Assembly: GCF_003344865.1 (NCBI RefSeq)
Contig: NZ_CP031165.1
Location: forward strand, 5,151,910 to 5,215,909
Direction of reading: 5' to 3'
Length of the DNA: 64,000 nucleotides
Origin: Euzebya pacifica
Lineage (GTDB): Bacteria > Actinomycetota > Nitriliruptoria > Euzebyales > Euzebyaceae
The notes beneath the pieces were generated by a model. That model searched no databases. It saw nothing but the letters and a program-made list of their open reading frames with translations, and was not told the origin of the DNA. Both the position numbers and the translations under genes were made by a program. Below, piece by piece: positions 45,050-53,078 of the stretch. Position 1 is the stretch's first letter. Each line of letters opens with the position of its first letter.

Positions 45050-45092
45050 CGGTGGCGTTGACCGGGGCGACCGGCCGGGTGAGGCTCTGCAC

Positions 45093-45923
45093 ATGACCGA
45101 CGTCGATGCTCGCGTGTTCCCCCCGGAGGCCTACAACGCCAGGGGCAAGCTCCGGCGGGAGCCCTACGAGCAGGAGCTGGCCCGCCTGCAGGTCGAGCTG
45201 GTCAAGCTGCAGGCCTGGATCCAGCACCAGGGCCTGCGCGTCGTGGTGATCTTCGAGGGGCGGGACGCCGCCGGCAAGGGCGGGGTCATCAAGCGCATCA
45301 CCGAACCCACGAACCCACGGATCGTCCGTGTGGCGGCACTACCGGCCCCGTCGGACCGCGAGAAGACGCAGTGGTACTTCCAGCGCTACGTCGCCCACCT
45401 GCCCGCCGCCGGGGAGATGGTGCTGTTCGACCGGTCCTGGTACAACCGCGCCGGCGTCGAGCGGGTGATGGGGTTCGCAACCGACACGCAGGTGCAGGCG
45501 TTCATGCGGTCGTGCCCGGAGTTCGAACGCATGCTGATCCGCAGCGGCATCGTGCTGCTCAAGTACTGGTTCAGCGTCTCCGACGAGGAGCAGCAGCGCC
45601 GGTTCCAGGGCCGCATCGACGATCCGACGAAGCGCTGGAAGCTGTCGAAGATGGACATGGCCTCGTGGGACCGCTGGCAGGACTACAGCCGCGCCAAGGA
45701 CGAGATGTTCGCCCACACCGACACCAAGCAGGCGCCGTGGTGGGTGGTCGACGGCGACATCAAGCGCCATGCCCGGCTCAACTGCATCGCGCACCTGCTG
45801 GACCAGGTCCCCTACGAGGACCTGACCCCCGACCCCTTCGAGCTGCCGCCCCGGACCCCGTCCTCACACGGCTACGTCCGCCCGCCGGTCGAGGAGCAGA
45901 CGTTCGTGCCCAGGCGGTACTGA
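45093..45923 (+). CDS. ppk2: Polyphosphate kinase 2 (PPK2)
   Basis: A 276-residue P-loop kinase. Walker A is GRDAAGKGG (residues 56-64) and Walker B is MVLFDRSWYNRAG (Asp113-Arg114), both diagnostic of PPK2. The TEPTNPR and WYFQRYVAHLPAAGE segments form the lid region. It transfers phosphate between polyphosphate and nucleotides, most often making GTP or ATP from polyphosphate. Single-domain length fits class I. Nearby phosphatases, PhnH-like and PHP genes give the area a phosphorus theme. Confidence 0.93.
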   Translation: MTDVDARVFPPEAYNARGKLRREPYEQELARLQVELVKLQAWIQHQGLRVVVIFEGRDAAGKGGVIKRITEPTNPRIVRVAALPAPSDREKTQWYFQRYVAHLPAAGEMVLFDRSWYNRAGVERVMGFATDTQVQAFMRSCPEFERMLIRSGIVLLKYWFSVSDEEQQRRFQGRIDDPTKRWKLSKMDMASWDRWQDYSRAKDEMFAHTDTKQAPWWVVDGDIKRHARLNCIAHLLDQVPYEDLTPDPFELPPRTPSSHGYVRPPVEEQTFVPRRY

Positions 45924-45924
45924 G

Positions 45925-47172
45925 CTACCCGGCCGCCAGGCCGGCGAGACGGCCCGTGACCCACGCCCAGTGGAAGTTGTAGCCACCCAGGCGGCCGGTC
46001 ACGTCGATGATCTCGCCGGCCATGTGCAGGCCCGGGACGAGGCGTGACTCCAGCGTCGTGGTCGACAGCTCGGCGAGCGGGACTCCCCCGCCCGTGACCT
46101 CGGCGGTCCGGTACCCCTCGGTCCCGGTGACGTGCAGCGGGCACTCCTCGAGCAGGGAGACCAGCCGCTTGCGGTCGTCGCGCCGCAGCGCTCCCAGCGT
46201 CGTCGAGGGGTCGATGTCGGCCAGCCCGCACAGGTGGTCGGCCAGGCGGCGCGGCAGTGTGTCGCGCAGCACCGCGGCCACGGGGCGGGCCCCACCCTGC
46301 TGCAGGTGCACGTCCCAGTCGGCCGGGGCGTCCGCGGCGGCCCAGCGGGCGGTCAGGGCCGTGCCCTGGCCCCACGGCGCCGCCACGCGGTACGAGGCAT
46401 CCAGCACGACCGGGCCCGAGAACCCCTTGTGCGTCACGAGCAGGTCGCCTTCGCCCTCCCACACGACCTTGGGGGCCCGGGCGGTCAGGCGGGCCGGGAC
46501 GGCCAGCCCCGCCAGGCGGTCCCAGTCCCCCGTGTCGGTCAGGAGCGGGACCAGCGCCGGGTAGCGGGGCAGGACGGTGTGACCGAGCGTCCTCGCCCAG
46601 CGGTAGCCAGCACCGTCGCTGCCGGTCTTCGGCAACGACAGGCCACCGGTCGTCAGGACGAGCCGGTCAGCGTGGACCGAACGGTCGTCGGTCGTGGTGA
46701 CCGTGAAGCCGCCATCGCCTCGGGTGACGTCGGCGACCCTCGTGTCGGTGGCCAGGGTGACCCCGGCTCGGTCCATCGCCCGGAGCAGCGCAACAACCAC
46801 GTCGCCCGACCGATCGCTGACCGGGAAGACCTTGCCGGTGTCCTCCACCTTCAGGGGGATGCCCAGGTCGTCGGCGAAGAACGCGGTGACGTGGTCCAGC
46901 GGCCAGGATCGCAGCACCTTGCGGACGGCCTTCGACGAACCCTCGGTGTGGAAGTCGCCCTCGTCGACGACGGACGGCAGGACGTTGCAGCGGCCGCCAC
47001 CGGAGACCTTGATCTTGGCGCCCGGCTTGCGGGCCGACTCGAGCACCAGGACGGGGACACCGGTCCGAGCCGCGTGGATCGCCGTCATCATGCCGGCTGC
47101 GCCCGCACCAACGATGACGACCGGCCAGCGCAGGAGGCCGTCCGGCGGGGCAGGGAGAGGACGATCGGACAC
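45925..47172 (-). CDS. NAD(P)/FAD-dependent oxidoreductase, HI0933/BaiN-like
   Basis: A 415-residue flavoprotein. The N-terminal VVIVGAGAAGMMTAIHAA is the dinucleotide-binding loop. KVSGGGRCNV (with the GGGRCN family mark), VLTTGGLSLPKTGSDGAGY, and the C-terminal AGEIIDVTGRLGGYNFHWAWVTG that binds FAD are all typical of the HI0933 family. Function in this lineage is unknown. Start is GTG at 47172 with TACCCT 9 nt upstream; the very long open frame further upstream is antisense to the next gene. The stop lies 2 bp from the end of the convergent ppk2. Confidence 0.88.
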   Translation of the reverse strand: MSDRPLPAPPDGLLRWPVVIVGAGAAGMMTAIHAARTGVPVLVLESARKPGAKIKVSGGGRCNVLPSVVDEGDFHTEGSSKAVRKVLRSWPLDHVTAFFADDLGIPLKVEDTGKVFPVSDRSGDVVVALLRAMDRAGVTLATDTRVADVTRGDGGFTVTTTDDRSVHADRLVLTTGGLSLPKTGSDGAGYRWARTLGHTVLPRYPALVPLLTDTGDWDRLAGLAVPARLTARAPKVVWEGEGDLLVTHKGFSGPVVLDASYRVAAPWGQGTALTARWAAADAPADWDVHLQQGGARPVAAVLRDTLPRRLADHLCGLADIDPSTTLGALRRDDRKRLVSLLEECPLHVTGTEGYRTAEVTGGGVPLAELSTTTLESRLVPGLHMAGEIIDVTGRLGGYNFHWAWVTGRLAGLAAG

Positions 47173-47181
47173 CGACGACGG

Positions 47182-47187
47182 AGGGTA
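47182..47187 (-). promoter_or_regulatory. Candidate -10 box (TACCCT) overlapping the opposite gene's ribosome site
   Basis: TACCCT on the minus strand, 9 nt before the GTG at 47172. On the plus strand the same bases form part of GGAGGG (47180-47185), the ribosome site for the start at 47191. Only 18 bp separate the two divergent start codons. Confidence 0.4.
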
Positions 47188-47190
47188 GCC

Positions 47191-49632
47191 GTGCAGGAAC
47201 TCGGCACGTCCGGGTCGAACCAAGCAGCGATGACTTCGATCACCCACTCGTCCCGGATCACCTCGTCCTGGATCCAGCAGGCGTCCCGCCGGTTCTCCGT
47301 TCGCATCTTCGTCGTGCTGCAGGTCGCCATCGTGGTGGCCGCCACCCTGGCGGGCTTCGCGTCGGGTTCCTCCCCGGCGATGGTCGACCCCCGGCTGGCC
47401 CTGCCGCCGCTCCAGGCGCCCGGTGAGTGGTTCGACTCCCAGCGCTCCATCGACGGCCAGGCGATCGACTACGCCGGCGCGCTGGACCAGGCCGCCGAGC
47501 TGCGGACCGACGCCATCGACGGCGAGTGGACCAACCTCGGGCCCTCCAACATCGGCGGCCGGGTCAACGACGTCGTGACCGACGCCGACGACCCGACGAT
47601 CGTCTACGCGGCGACCGCCTCGGGCGGGGTCTGGCGCGGGACCGAGCGCGGCCTGGTCTGGGAACGGGCGTGGCCCGACGACCTCACGCAGGCGATCGGC
47701 TCGATGGCCCGCAACGGCAACATGCTGCTGGCCGGCTCGGGCGAGGCCAACCCCGGTGGCGGCTCGATCGTCTACGGCGGCACCGGCGCGTACCTCTCCA
47801 CCGACGACGGCACCTCGTGGGTGTCCATCGGCCTGGCGGACTCCGGCGCGATCGGCCGGGTCGTCGAACACGCCGACGGCTTCCTGATCGCCGCGACCGG
47901 CAACCTGTTCGTGCCCGGTGGCGAGCGTGGCCTGTACCGCTGGGCCCCCGGAATGGACGAACCCGAGCTGTGGCTCGCCGGCCCGAACGACACCACCGGC
48001 GCGGTCGACATCGCGGTCGACCCGACCGACCCCGACCACGTGCTGGTCGCCATGTGGGACCACCACCGCACCCCCGACGCCCGCTACTACTCCGGCGAGG
48101 GCTCGGGTGTGTACCGCACCCGCGACGGCGGCGAGACCTGGACGCTCGTGGCCGACATCACGACCGGGGACCCGGCCGAGAACGGCCGCATGGCCGTGGC
48201 CTTCGCCCCGTCCGACGCCGACCGGATCTACGCCGAGGTGGCCAACACCGCCAACGGCCGGCACGGCGGGTTCTTCGTCTCCGACGACGGCGGCGAGACC
48301 TGGGCACTGCGGACCAACTCCACGCTGACCGCGACCAACTCCTCCTACGGCTGGTGGTTCGGGCGGATCTACGTCGACCCGGCCGACGCCGACCGGGTGT
48401 TCGTCATGGGCCTGAACCTGACCTACTCCGAGAACGGCGGCACGTCGTTCAGCAACGTCAACACCGGCCTGCTGGGGCTGGCGCCCGGCGGCGACCGGAT
48501 CGACCCCCACTCCGACCAGCACTCGATGGTCTTCGAGACACGTGAGAAGGGGCTGGTCTACCTCGGCAACGACGGCGGCGTGTACCACTCCACCGACAAC
48601 GGCGAGTCGTGGTTGTCCTCCCCCGACCAGGGCTGGACCCAGCACTACTCCGTCGACGTCAGCGACGTCGGGGTCGGCAACGCCATCGTGACCGGCCTGC
48701 AGGACAACGGTTGCCAGATCACCTACAGCCCGCTGGAGGGCGACTGGCTGCCCAACGGCGTGTGCGGCGACGGCCTGGAGTCGGTCTTCCAGCCCGGGAA
48801 CCCGGCCGTGTCGTGGTCGTGCTCGCAATACGGCGGATGCCAGCGCAACGTCGCCGGTGCAGGCGACCTCGGCATCCTCAGCTTCCCGGGCACCAACCAG
48901 GACCGGTGGGGCTGGCTGGCCGACATCGAGTACTCCCCCGCCGACGTGACCAACAACACCCTCTACACCGGGTCGCAGTTCCTGTGGAAGTCCACCAACA
49001 ACGGCGTCAGCTGGACCCGCTTCACCGGCGACCTGTCCAGCGACCCCGCGCAGCTCGACCCCAACACCGGCTACCAGCTGCGCGGCGTCGTCACCGCGAT
49101 CGCACCGGGCCACGAGGGCCGGCTGGTGTGGGTCGGCACCGACGAGGGTCGGCTGTGGACGATCGACGCGAGCAACGGGCAGGACGCCACGTTGGTCGAG
49201 GCCGACGGCCTGCCGGATGCCTGGATCACCTCGGTGACGACCGACCCGACCGACGACGACACCGCGTGGGTGACCTACTCGGGCTTCCGGGGCGGCAGCG
49301 ACGCGGCCCACGTGTTCGTCACCACCGACGGCGGCGTCACGTTCACCGACATCTCCGGCAGCCTGCCCAACGCACCGGTCAACGACATCATCGTCGCCGG
49401 CGACTTCCTGGTCGTCGGGACCGACGTGGGCGTGTTCGCCCTCGACCGGTCCGCCACCGACCCCGACTGGCAGACGCTGGGCACCAACCTGCCGTTGGTC
49501 CCGGTCATCCAGGTCGACGGTGACCACGGGTACGTGACCGCGGCGACCTTCGGCCACGGCATCCAGCGGATCGAGCTGCCCGGCGGCTCGATCACCGGAC
49601 CCGCACCGCTGGCCCTGTCGCTGGGCCAGTAA
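47191..49632 (+). CDS. Secreted Asp-box (sortilin/BNR-like) beta-propeller protein
   Basis: About 813 residues. The N-terminus has a basic stretch and a transmembrane signal (IFVVLQVAIVVAATLAGFASG). The rest is a repeated beta-propeller with many Asp-box signatures S/T-x-D-x-G-x-T/S-W, for example STDDGTSW, TRDGGETW, SDDGGETW, STDNGESW and TTDGGVTF. These are found in sialidases, sortilins and photosystem-assembly-type propellers, so the ligand is open. GTG at 47191 has GGAGGG 5 nt upstream; ATG at 47230 is an alternative (800 residues) that keeps the signal anchor. Its 3' end overlaps the convergent YndJ-like gene by 41 bp. Confidence 0.85.
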   Translation: MQELGTSGSNQAAMTSITHSSRITSSWIQQASRRFSVRIFVVLQVAIVVAATLAGFASGSSPAMVDPRLALPPLQAPGEWFDSQRSIDGQAIDYAGALDQAAELRTDAIDGEWTNLGPSNIGGRVNDVVTDADDPTIVYAATASGGVWRGTERGLVWERAWPDDLTQAIGSMARNGNMLLAGSGEANPGGGSIVYGGTGAYLSTDDGTSWVSIGLADSGAIGRVVEHADGFLIAATGNLFVPGGERGLYRWAPGMDEPELWLAGPNDTTGAVDIAVDPTDPDHVLVAMWDHHRTPDARYYSGEGSGVYRTRDGGETWTLVADITTGDPAENGRMAVAFAPSDADRIYAEVANTANGRHGGFFVSDDGGETWALRTNSTLTATNSSYGWWFGRIYVDPADADRVFVMGLNLTYSENGGTSFSNVNTGLLGLAPGGDRIDPHSDQHSMVFETREKGLVYLGNDGGVYHSTDNGESWLSSPDQGWTQHYSVDVSDVGVGNAIVTGLQDNGCQITYSPLEGDWLPNGVCGDGLESVFQPGNPAVSWSCSQYGGCQRNVAGAGDLGILSFPGTNQDRWGWLADIEYSPADVTNNTLYTGSQFLWKSTNNGVSWTRFTGDLSSDPAQLDPNTGYQLRGVVTAIAPGHEGRLVWVGTDEGRLWTIDASNGQDATLVEADGLPDAWITSVTTDPTDDDTAWVTYSGFRGGSDAAHVFVTTDGGVTFTDISGSLPNAPVNDIIVAGDFLVVGTDVGVFALDRSATDPDWQTLGTNLPLVPVIQVDGDHGYVTAATFGHGIQRIELPGGSITGPAPLALSLGQ

Positions 49633-50464
49633 CCCGGCCAGCAGCCCGTCCCGCGCGCAGCAGGGCGGCCAGCCCGCACCCGACGAAACCCACGGCGTTG
49701 AGCACGCCGTGGGTCGCGGCCATCGTCGGGATCGACAGCACGGTGAACCCCACGACCGTGCCGAACGCCCACCACGCGGCCAGCGGCATCGAGCCCAGCA
49801 CCGCCAGCCGAGCGACCGCCCACAGGGCTCGCTCCAGCGGAGCTGCGGTTGCCGGGACGACGCCGCCCGCGCTGGCCGACCAGGTCCACAGCGCGCCGGT
49901 GATGACGACCGCGCCGAGCACCTGCATGGCGGGGACCGCTGCGAACCCGAGGGCGGTGATCGGTGGGCCCACGAGGGCGAGGGGCAACGCGACCGCCAGG
50001 CCGTGGCCCGCCCGCCCCGCCGCTGTGGCCCGCCGGAGTGATTCGGTCAGGACCGCGGCGGTCGCCGCCCCCGCGTAAGCGAAGTGCACCGCGGTCAGCC
50101 GGATGATGGTGCTGCCGACCCCGACCGGGTCGATCCCCAACCGGTGCTGGAGCAGGAACACCACCGCGACGAGGGCGTAGGCAGGGACTGCCAACCGGCC
50201 GACCGCCAACAGCCAGTCGGCCACCCCGTGTCCCGTGGTGGCTGCGCGCAGGTCGCGCGCCGTGCGGACACCGATCGGCAGCAGGACGACCCCGAGGGGA
50301 ACGGCGAGCAGCGCCGCGGCAGGCCCTGCCGGCAGCACCGCCGCGATCCCGGCCAGGGCCGCAGCGGCCCCGACGGCCCGTCGGTCGAACGCCACCGCGA
50401 CCGACATCAGGGCCAACGGGATGACCACCCCGAACCCGACCACCAGCACGACCCCGACAACCAC
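49592..50464 (-). CDS. YndJ-like membrane protein
   Basis: A 290-residue protein with about eight to nine hydrophobic helices. HFAYAGAATAAVLTESL and MAATHGVLNAVGFVGCGLAALL match the C-terminal half of YndJ-family proteins (PF14158). Their function is not known. It follows the PhnH-like gene (105-bp gap) but has its own well-formed promoter and a palindrome over the start point. GTG at 50464 is preceded by AAGGGAG 7 nt upstream. Confidence 0.6.
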   Translation of the reverse strand: MVVGVVLVVGFGVVIPLALMSVAVAFDRRAVGAAAALAGIAAVLPAGPAAALLAVPLGVVLLPIGVRTARDLRAATTGHGVADWLLAVGRLAVPAYALVAVVFLLQHRLGIDPVGVGSTIIRLTAVHFAYAGAATAAVLTESLRRATAAGRAGHGLAVALPLALVGPPITALGFAAVPAMQVLGAVVITGALWTWSASAGGVVPATAAPLERALWAVARLAVLGSMPLAAWWAFGTVVGFTVLSIPTMAATHGVLNAVGFVGCGLAALLRAGRAAGRVTGPATGPAVRVR

Positions 50465-50476
50465 TCCTGAGCTCCC

Positions 50477-50496
50477 TTGTTCGATCGGTCGATCAA
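50477..50496. promoter_or_regulatory. TetR-like operator palindrome over the yndJ-like start
   Basis: TTGTTCGATCGGTCGATCAA is a 20-bp imperfect palindrome (8 of 10 positions symmetric). It covers about +1 to +20 of the promoter at 50503-50531, a repressor position. Confidence 0.45.
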
Positions 50497-50502
50497 GAAC
50501 GG

Positions 50503-50531
50503 ATGGTACGCCTGCCGGGGCCGCCTGTCGA
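50503..50531 (-). promoter_or_regulatory. Promoter of the yndJ-like gene (TCGACA-17-TACCAT)
   Basis: On the minus strand, -35 TCGACA (50531-50526) and -10 TACCAT (50508-50503) are 17 nt apart. This is the best -35/-10 pair in the window. Inferred start near 50496. Confidence 0.55.
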
Positions 50532-50569
50532 GCAGAGTGCGTGCCGCGAGCCGAGCCGGCGGCCAGCCG

Positions 50570-51088
50570 TCAGGCGAATGCGATCCTGGTGGTGCGGGGC
50601 AGGCCCATGACCGACCGACCCTGGATCACGATCAGGTCCAGGCCCATCGGCGGGAACGCGCAGCGTCGGTTCCGCTGCACGATCGCCTCGACGGTCATCG
50701 GCAGGATCGTTCGCCGCACCGTCGGCAGCCCGGGCCCGTCCAGGACGACCGCGGTGTGCACGTCGACGGGTTCGACGAGCACCGTGGCGGCCAGCTCGGG
50801 GGTGGTGGTCGTGCCGATGGTGGCAAGGCCCAGTCGGGCGGCGTCGTCCCCGGTGGTGTAGAGCACCGCGGCGTCTGCCGCCCCGACGGGAGAGCCCGGC
50901 AGCGCCTCCAGGTCGGGCGCAGTCCAGACCGGTGTCGTCGGCTCCCAGATGGCCCGCGCGATGGCCTCGGCCAGCCGCCCCTCCCCCAACCCCTGGGGGA
51001 CGGCACACGGCAGCCCGGGCTCGGCGAGGGCCGACACGACGGTCCGGAAGAGGATGTGGTCGATCGCGGACAACCGCGGCGTCGTCAT
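50570..51088 (-). CDS. PhnH-like protein (phosphonate C-P lyase subunit family), orphan
   Basis: A 172-residue protein resembling PhnH: HILFRTVVSALAEPGLP near the N-terminus, EPTTPVW, AATVLVEPVDV, LDGPGLP, NRRCAFPPMGLDLIVIQ, and the very characteristic ending GLPRTTRI. PhnH is part of the PhnGHIJ core that breaks carbon-phosphorus bonds. No other phn gene is seen nearby, so this copy may have a different role or serve a distant operon. The ATG at 51088 has GGAGGAGG upstream at fair spacing; an earlier in-frame ATG is less well placed. Confidence 0.7.
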   Translation of the reverse strand: MTTPRLSAIDHILFRTVVSALAEPGLPCAVPQGLGEGRLAEAIARAIWEPTTPVWTAPDLEALPGSPVGAADAAVLYTTGDDAARLGLATIGTTTTPELAATVLVEPVDVHTAVVLDGPGLPTVRRTILPMTVEAIVQRNRRCAFPPMGLDLIVIQGRSVMGLPRTTRIAFA

Positions 51089-51259
51089 GCGCTCGCCTCC
51101 TCCTCGGCCCACGAGGGTTCGATCATCGGCCAGCACCATCGAGGCCCCGTGTTGCCGTCCGACTTCCGGACAGCAAGCGTCAGGTGAACATCGCGGGGCC
51201 GACCAACGAACAGTGAGTGGCCGACCCCACCTGGTGACCGGACGCGACGATCGTGCGGT

Positions 51260-51265
51260 TACCGT
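51260..51265 (+). promoter_or_regulatory. Candidate -10 box (TACCGT)
   Basis: TACCGT ends 11 nt before the ATG at 51277. No ribosome site is visible. Confidence 0.3.
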
Positions 51266-51276
51266 CGCCCGCCGTC

Positions 51277-52989
51277 ATGCAGCATCCACATCGCCCCTTC
51301 GTGTCCCGTCGAGACTTCATGCGTCGCAGCGCGACCGTGGGACTCCTCACCGCTTCCGGCCCGTTCCTCTGGCGGCAGCTGGCCCATGCCCAGGAGGCAC
51401 CCGTCGAGCAGGTCCATGCCCAGTTCGGGGCCGACGCCGCCACGCAGGCCGCGTTCTCGTGGATGACCCCTGCCGCCGTGGCGACCCCCTTCCTGCAGCT
51501 CGGTGAACAGCGACTGCCGGCCACGACCATCCAGTACGAGGGGTACCCGGGCTACTTCCACCACGTCCGCGTCGACGACCTGCTGCCGTCCACGGACTAC
51601 GGCTACGCGATCGGCCACGGCGACACCATCAGGCGCGAGGGGTTCAGCTACCGCACCGGACCGGCCCCCGGCACGCCGTTCACGTTCACGGCCTTCGCCG
51701 ACCAGGGCACCGACTTCCTCGGCGGCGACCTGACGCAGGTCCAGGACTTCGACCCGACGACCCTGCAGACGATCGCCAAGGGCGCCGACCAGCAGCCGCC
51801 GTTCCAGGCGACGCGCAACCGCGACCTGGCCTACAGCTTCGACCCCGCCTTCCACCTGGTCGGTGGCGACACCTCCTACGCCAACGGCAACCAGGACGTG
51901 TGGGACGAATGGTTCCGCGGGTACGAGCAGTACGCGGCGTCCCGCCCGGTGATGCCCGCGATCGGCAACCACGAGATCGAGGTCCAGGGCGTCGGCGTGT
52001 CCGGCTTCGGCACCGGCGACTCGTGGGGTCCGCTGGGCTACGACGCCTACCGTCACCGCTTCGCGCTGCCGGCCAACGGGGACCGCGAGTGGGAGGGATG
52101 CTGGTACCGCTTCCGCTACGGCTCGGTGGAGTTCATCAGCCTCGACAACAACGACGTGAACACCGAGGTCACCGCCAACATCGGCTACTCCGAGGGCCGG
52201 CAGGAGGCGTGGGCCGCCGAGGCGCTGCGAGCGGCCCACGAGGACGAGACCTGCGACTTCATCATCGTGATGATGCACCAGGCGGCCTTCTCCACCGGCC
52301 TGCACGGGTCCGACCAGGGGGTGCGCGACGCCTGGTTCGAGCTGTTCGCCACCTACGACGTCGACCTGGTCCTGCAGGGTCACGACCACCAGTACGAGCG
52401 CACGCACATGATGGTCCGCGACGAGGTGGCGCTGGCCGCCGAGGGGGACTACGTCACCGACATCGGCACCATGTACGTCGTCTGCGGCAACGGTGGAGCG
52501 GTCCAGCGACCGCAGAACCCCCTGCCCAACGAGTTCCCGTGGCAGGCGGCCAAGTCGGTCTTCACGGTGGGCACCGTCAAGGTCGATGTCGTCCCGGACA
52601 CCGGCAGCGGCACCAAACGGCTGGTCCTCGGCGAGTACTCCGTCACCACGGGCGGTCCGGTAGAGGAGGGCATCGTGATCGAACGAACCCGCCAGGCTGC
52701 CACCCAACCGGCCCCCACGCCCACACCGGCGACGACACCGACCGCGACGCCAACCCCGACCCCCGCACCCACGACCGGGGACGGGGGCGGGTCGACGACC
52801 GGCCAGTCGCAGATCGGTCAGCCCTCCACCACCACGGTGCTGCCCGCAACGGGCGGCCCCGCTGGCATCGGGATGGTCGGCGTCAGCGCCCTCGGCGCCG
52901 CGGCGGCCACCACCGCCTGGGTTCGGGGCCGCAAGGACGAAGAGGTCCAGGAGCTCCGGGGGCAGCGCGGCGCCGCCGAGGAGGAGTAG
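51277..52989 (+). CDS. Tat-exported, LPxTG-anchored metallophosphatase
   Basis: A 570-residue protein. SRRDFMRR at residues 10-17 is a twin-arginine signal, with a cut after AHA. An Ig-like purple-acid-phosphatase N-terminal domain is followed by the calcineurin-like catalytic fold: GGDTSYANGNQDVWDEW, AIGNHEIE, IVMMHQAAF and LQGHDHQYERTH hold the metal ligands. A Pro/Thr linker leads to LPATG (near residue 523), a hydrophobic segment and a charged tail, a sortase sorting signal. It likely frees phosphate from organic esters at the cell surface. A phosphodiesterase role is possible. Start at ATG 51277; upstream frame lacks a signal. Confidence 0.88.
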   Translation: MQHPHRPFVSRRDFMRRSATVGLLTASGPFLWRQLAHAQEAPVEQVHAQFGADAATQAAFSWMTPAAVATPFLQLGEQRLPATTIQYEGYPGYFHHVRVDDLLPSTDYGYAIGHGDTIRREGFSYRTGPAPGTPFTFTAFADQGTDFLGGDLTQVQDFDPTTLQTIAKGADQQPPFQATRNRDLAYSFDPAFHLVGGDTSYANGNQDVWDEWFRGYEQYAASRPVMPAIGNHEIEVQGVGVSGFGTGDSWGPLGYDAYRHRFALPANGDREWEGCWYRFRYGSVEFISLDNNDVNTEVTANIGYSEGRQEAWAAEALRAAHEDETCDFIIVMMHQAAFSTGLHGSDQGVRDAWFELFATYDVDLVLQGHDHQYERTHMMVRDEVALAAEGDYVTDIGTMYVVCGNGGAVQRPQNPLPNEFPWQAAKSVFTVGTVKVDVVPDTGSGTKRLVLGEYSVTTGGPVEEGIVIERTRQAATQPAPTPTPATTPTATPTPTPAPTTGDGGGSTTGQSQIGQPSTTTVLPATGGPAGIGMVGVSALGAAAATTAWVRGRKDEEVQELRGQRGAAEEE

Positions 52990-52996
52990 CCTGCCG

Positions 52997-53040
52997 GTTC
53001 ACCGCGCAGTCACGCAGGGGTCATCGAGCCGTCACCCCGT
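52997..53040 (+). promoter_or_regulatory. PHO-box-like array, four 11-bp direct repeats
   Basis: Four consecutive 11-bp units with TCA cores at 52999, 53010, 53021 and 53032: GTTCACCGCGC, AGTCACGCAGG, GGTCATCGAGC and CGTCACCCCGT. Each unit matches the actinomycete PhoP unit G-G/T-TCA-Y-Y-Y-R-G/C-G at 8 or 9 of 11 positions. It ends 38 bp before the PHP phosphoesterase ATG. Confidence 0.5.
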
Positions 53041-53078
53041 GCACGTGTTGGGCTTCCGTGCGGTGTCACCGTGACCTG

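Noticed and set aside
47173-49557. Upstream part of the 1210-residue minus-strand ORF that ends in the flavoprotein
   Set aside because: Antisense to the Asp-box protein; the flavoprotein has its own start at 47172 and dinucleotide-binding loop right after it.
51183-51239. GGTGAAC and GGTGACC upstream of the metallophosphatase as a PHO box
   Set aside because: Single half-sites 50 bp apart, not in an 11-bp phase.
51900-53078. Extension of the PHP protein ORF upstream to 51900
   Set aside because: Arg/Gly-rich read-through of the metallophosphatase gene in another frame; the Tat signal sits at 53079.
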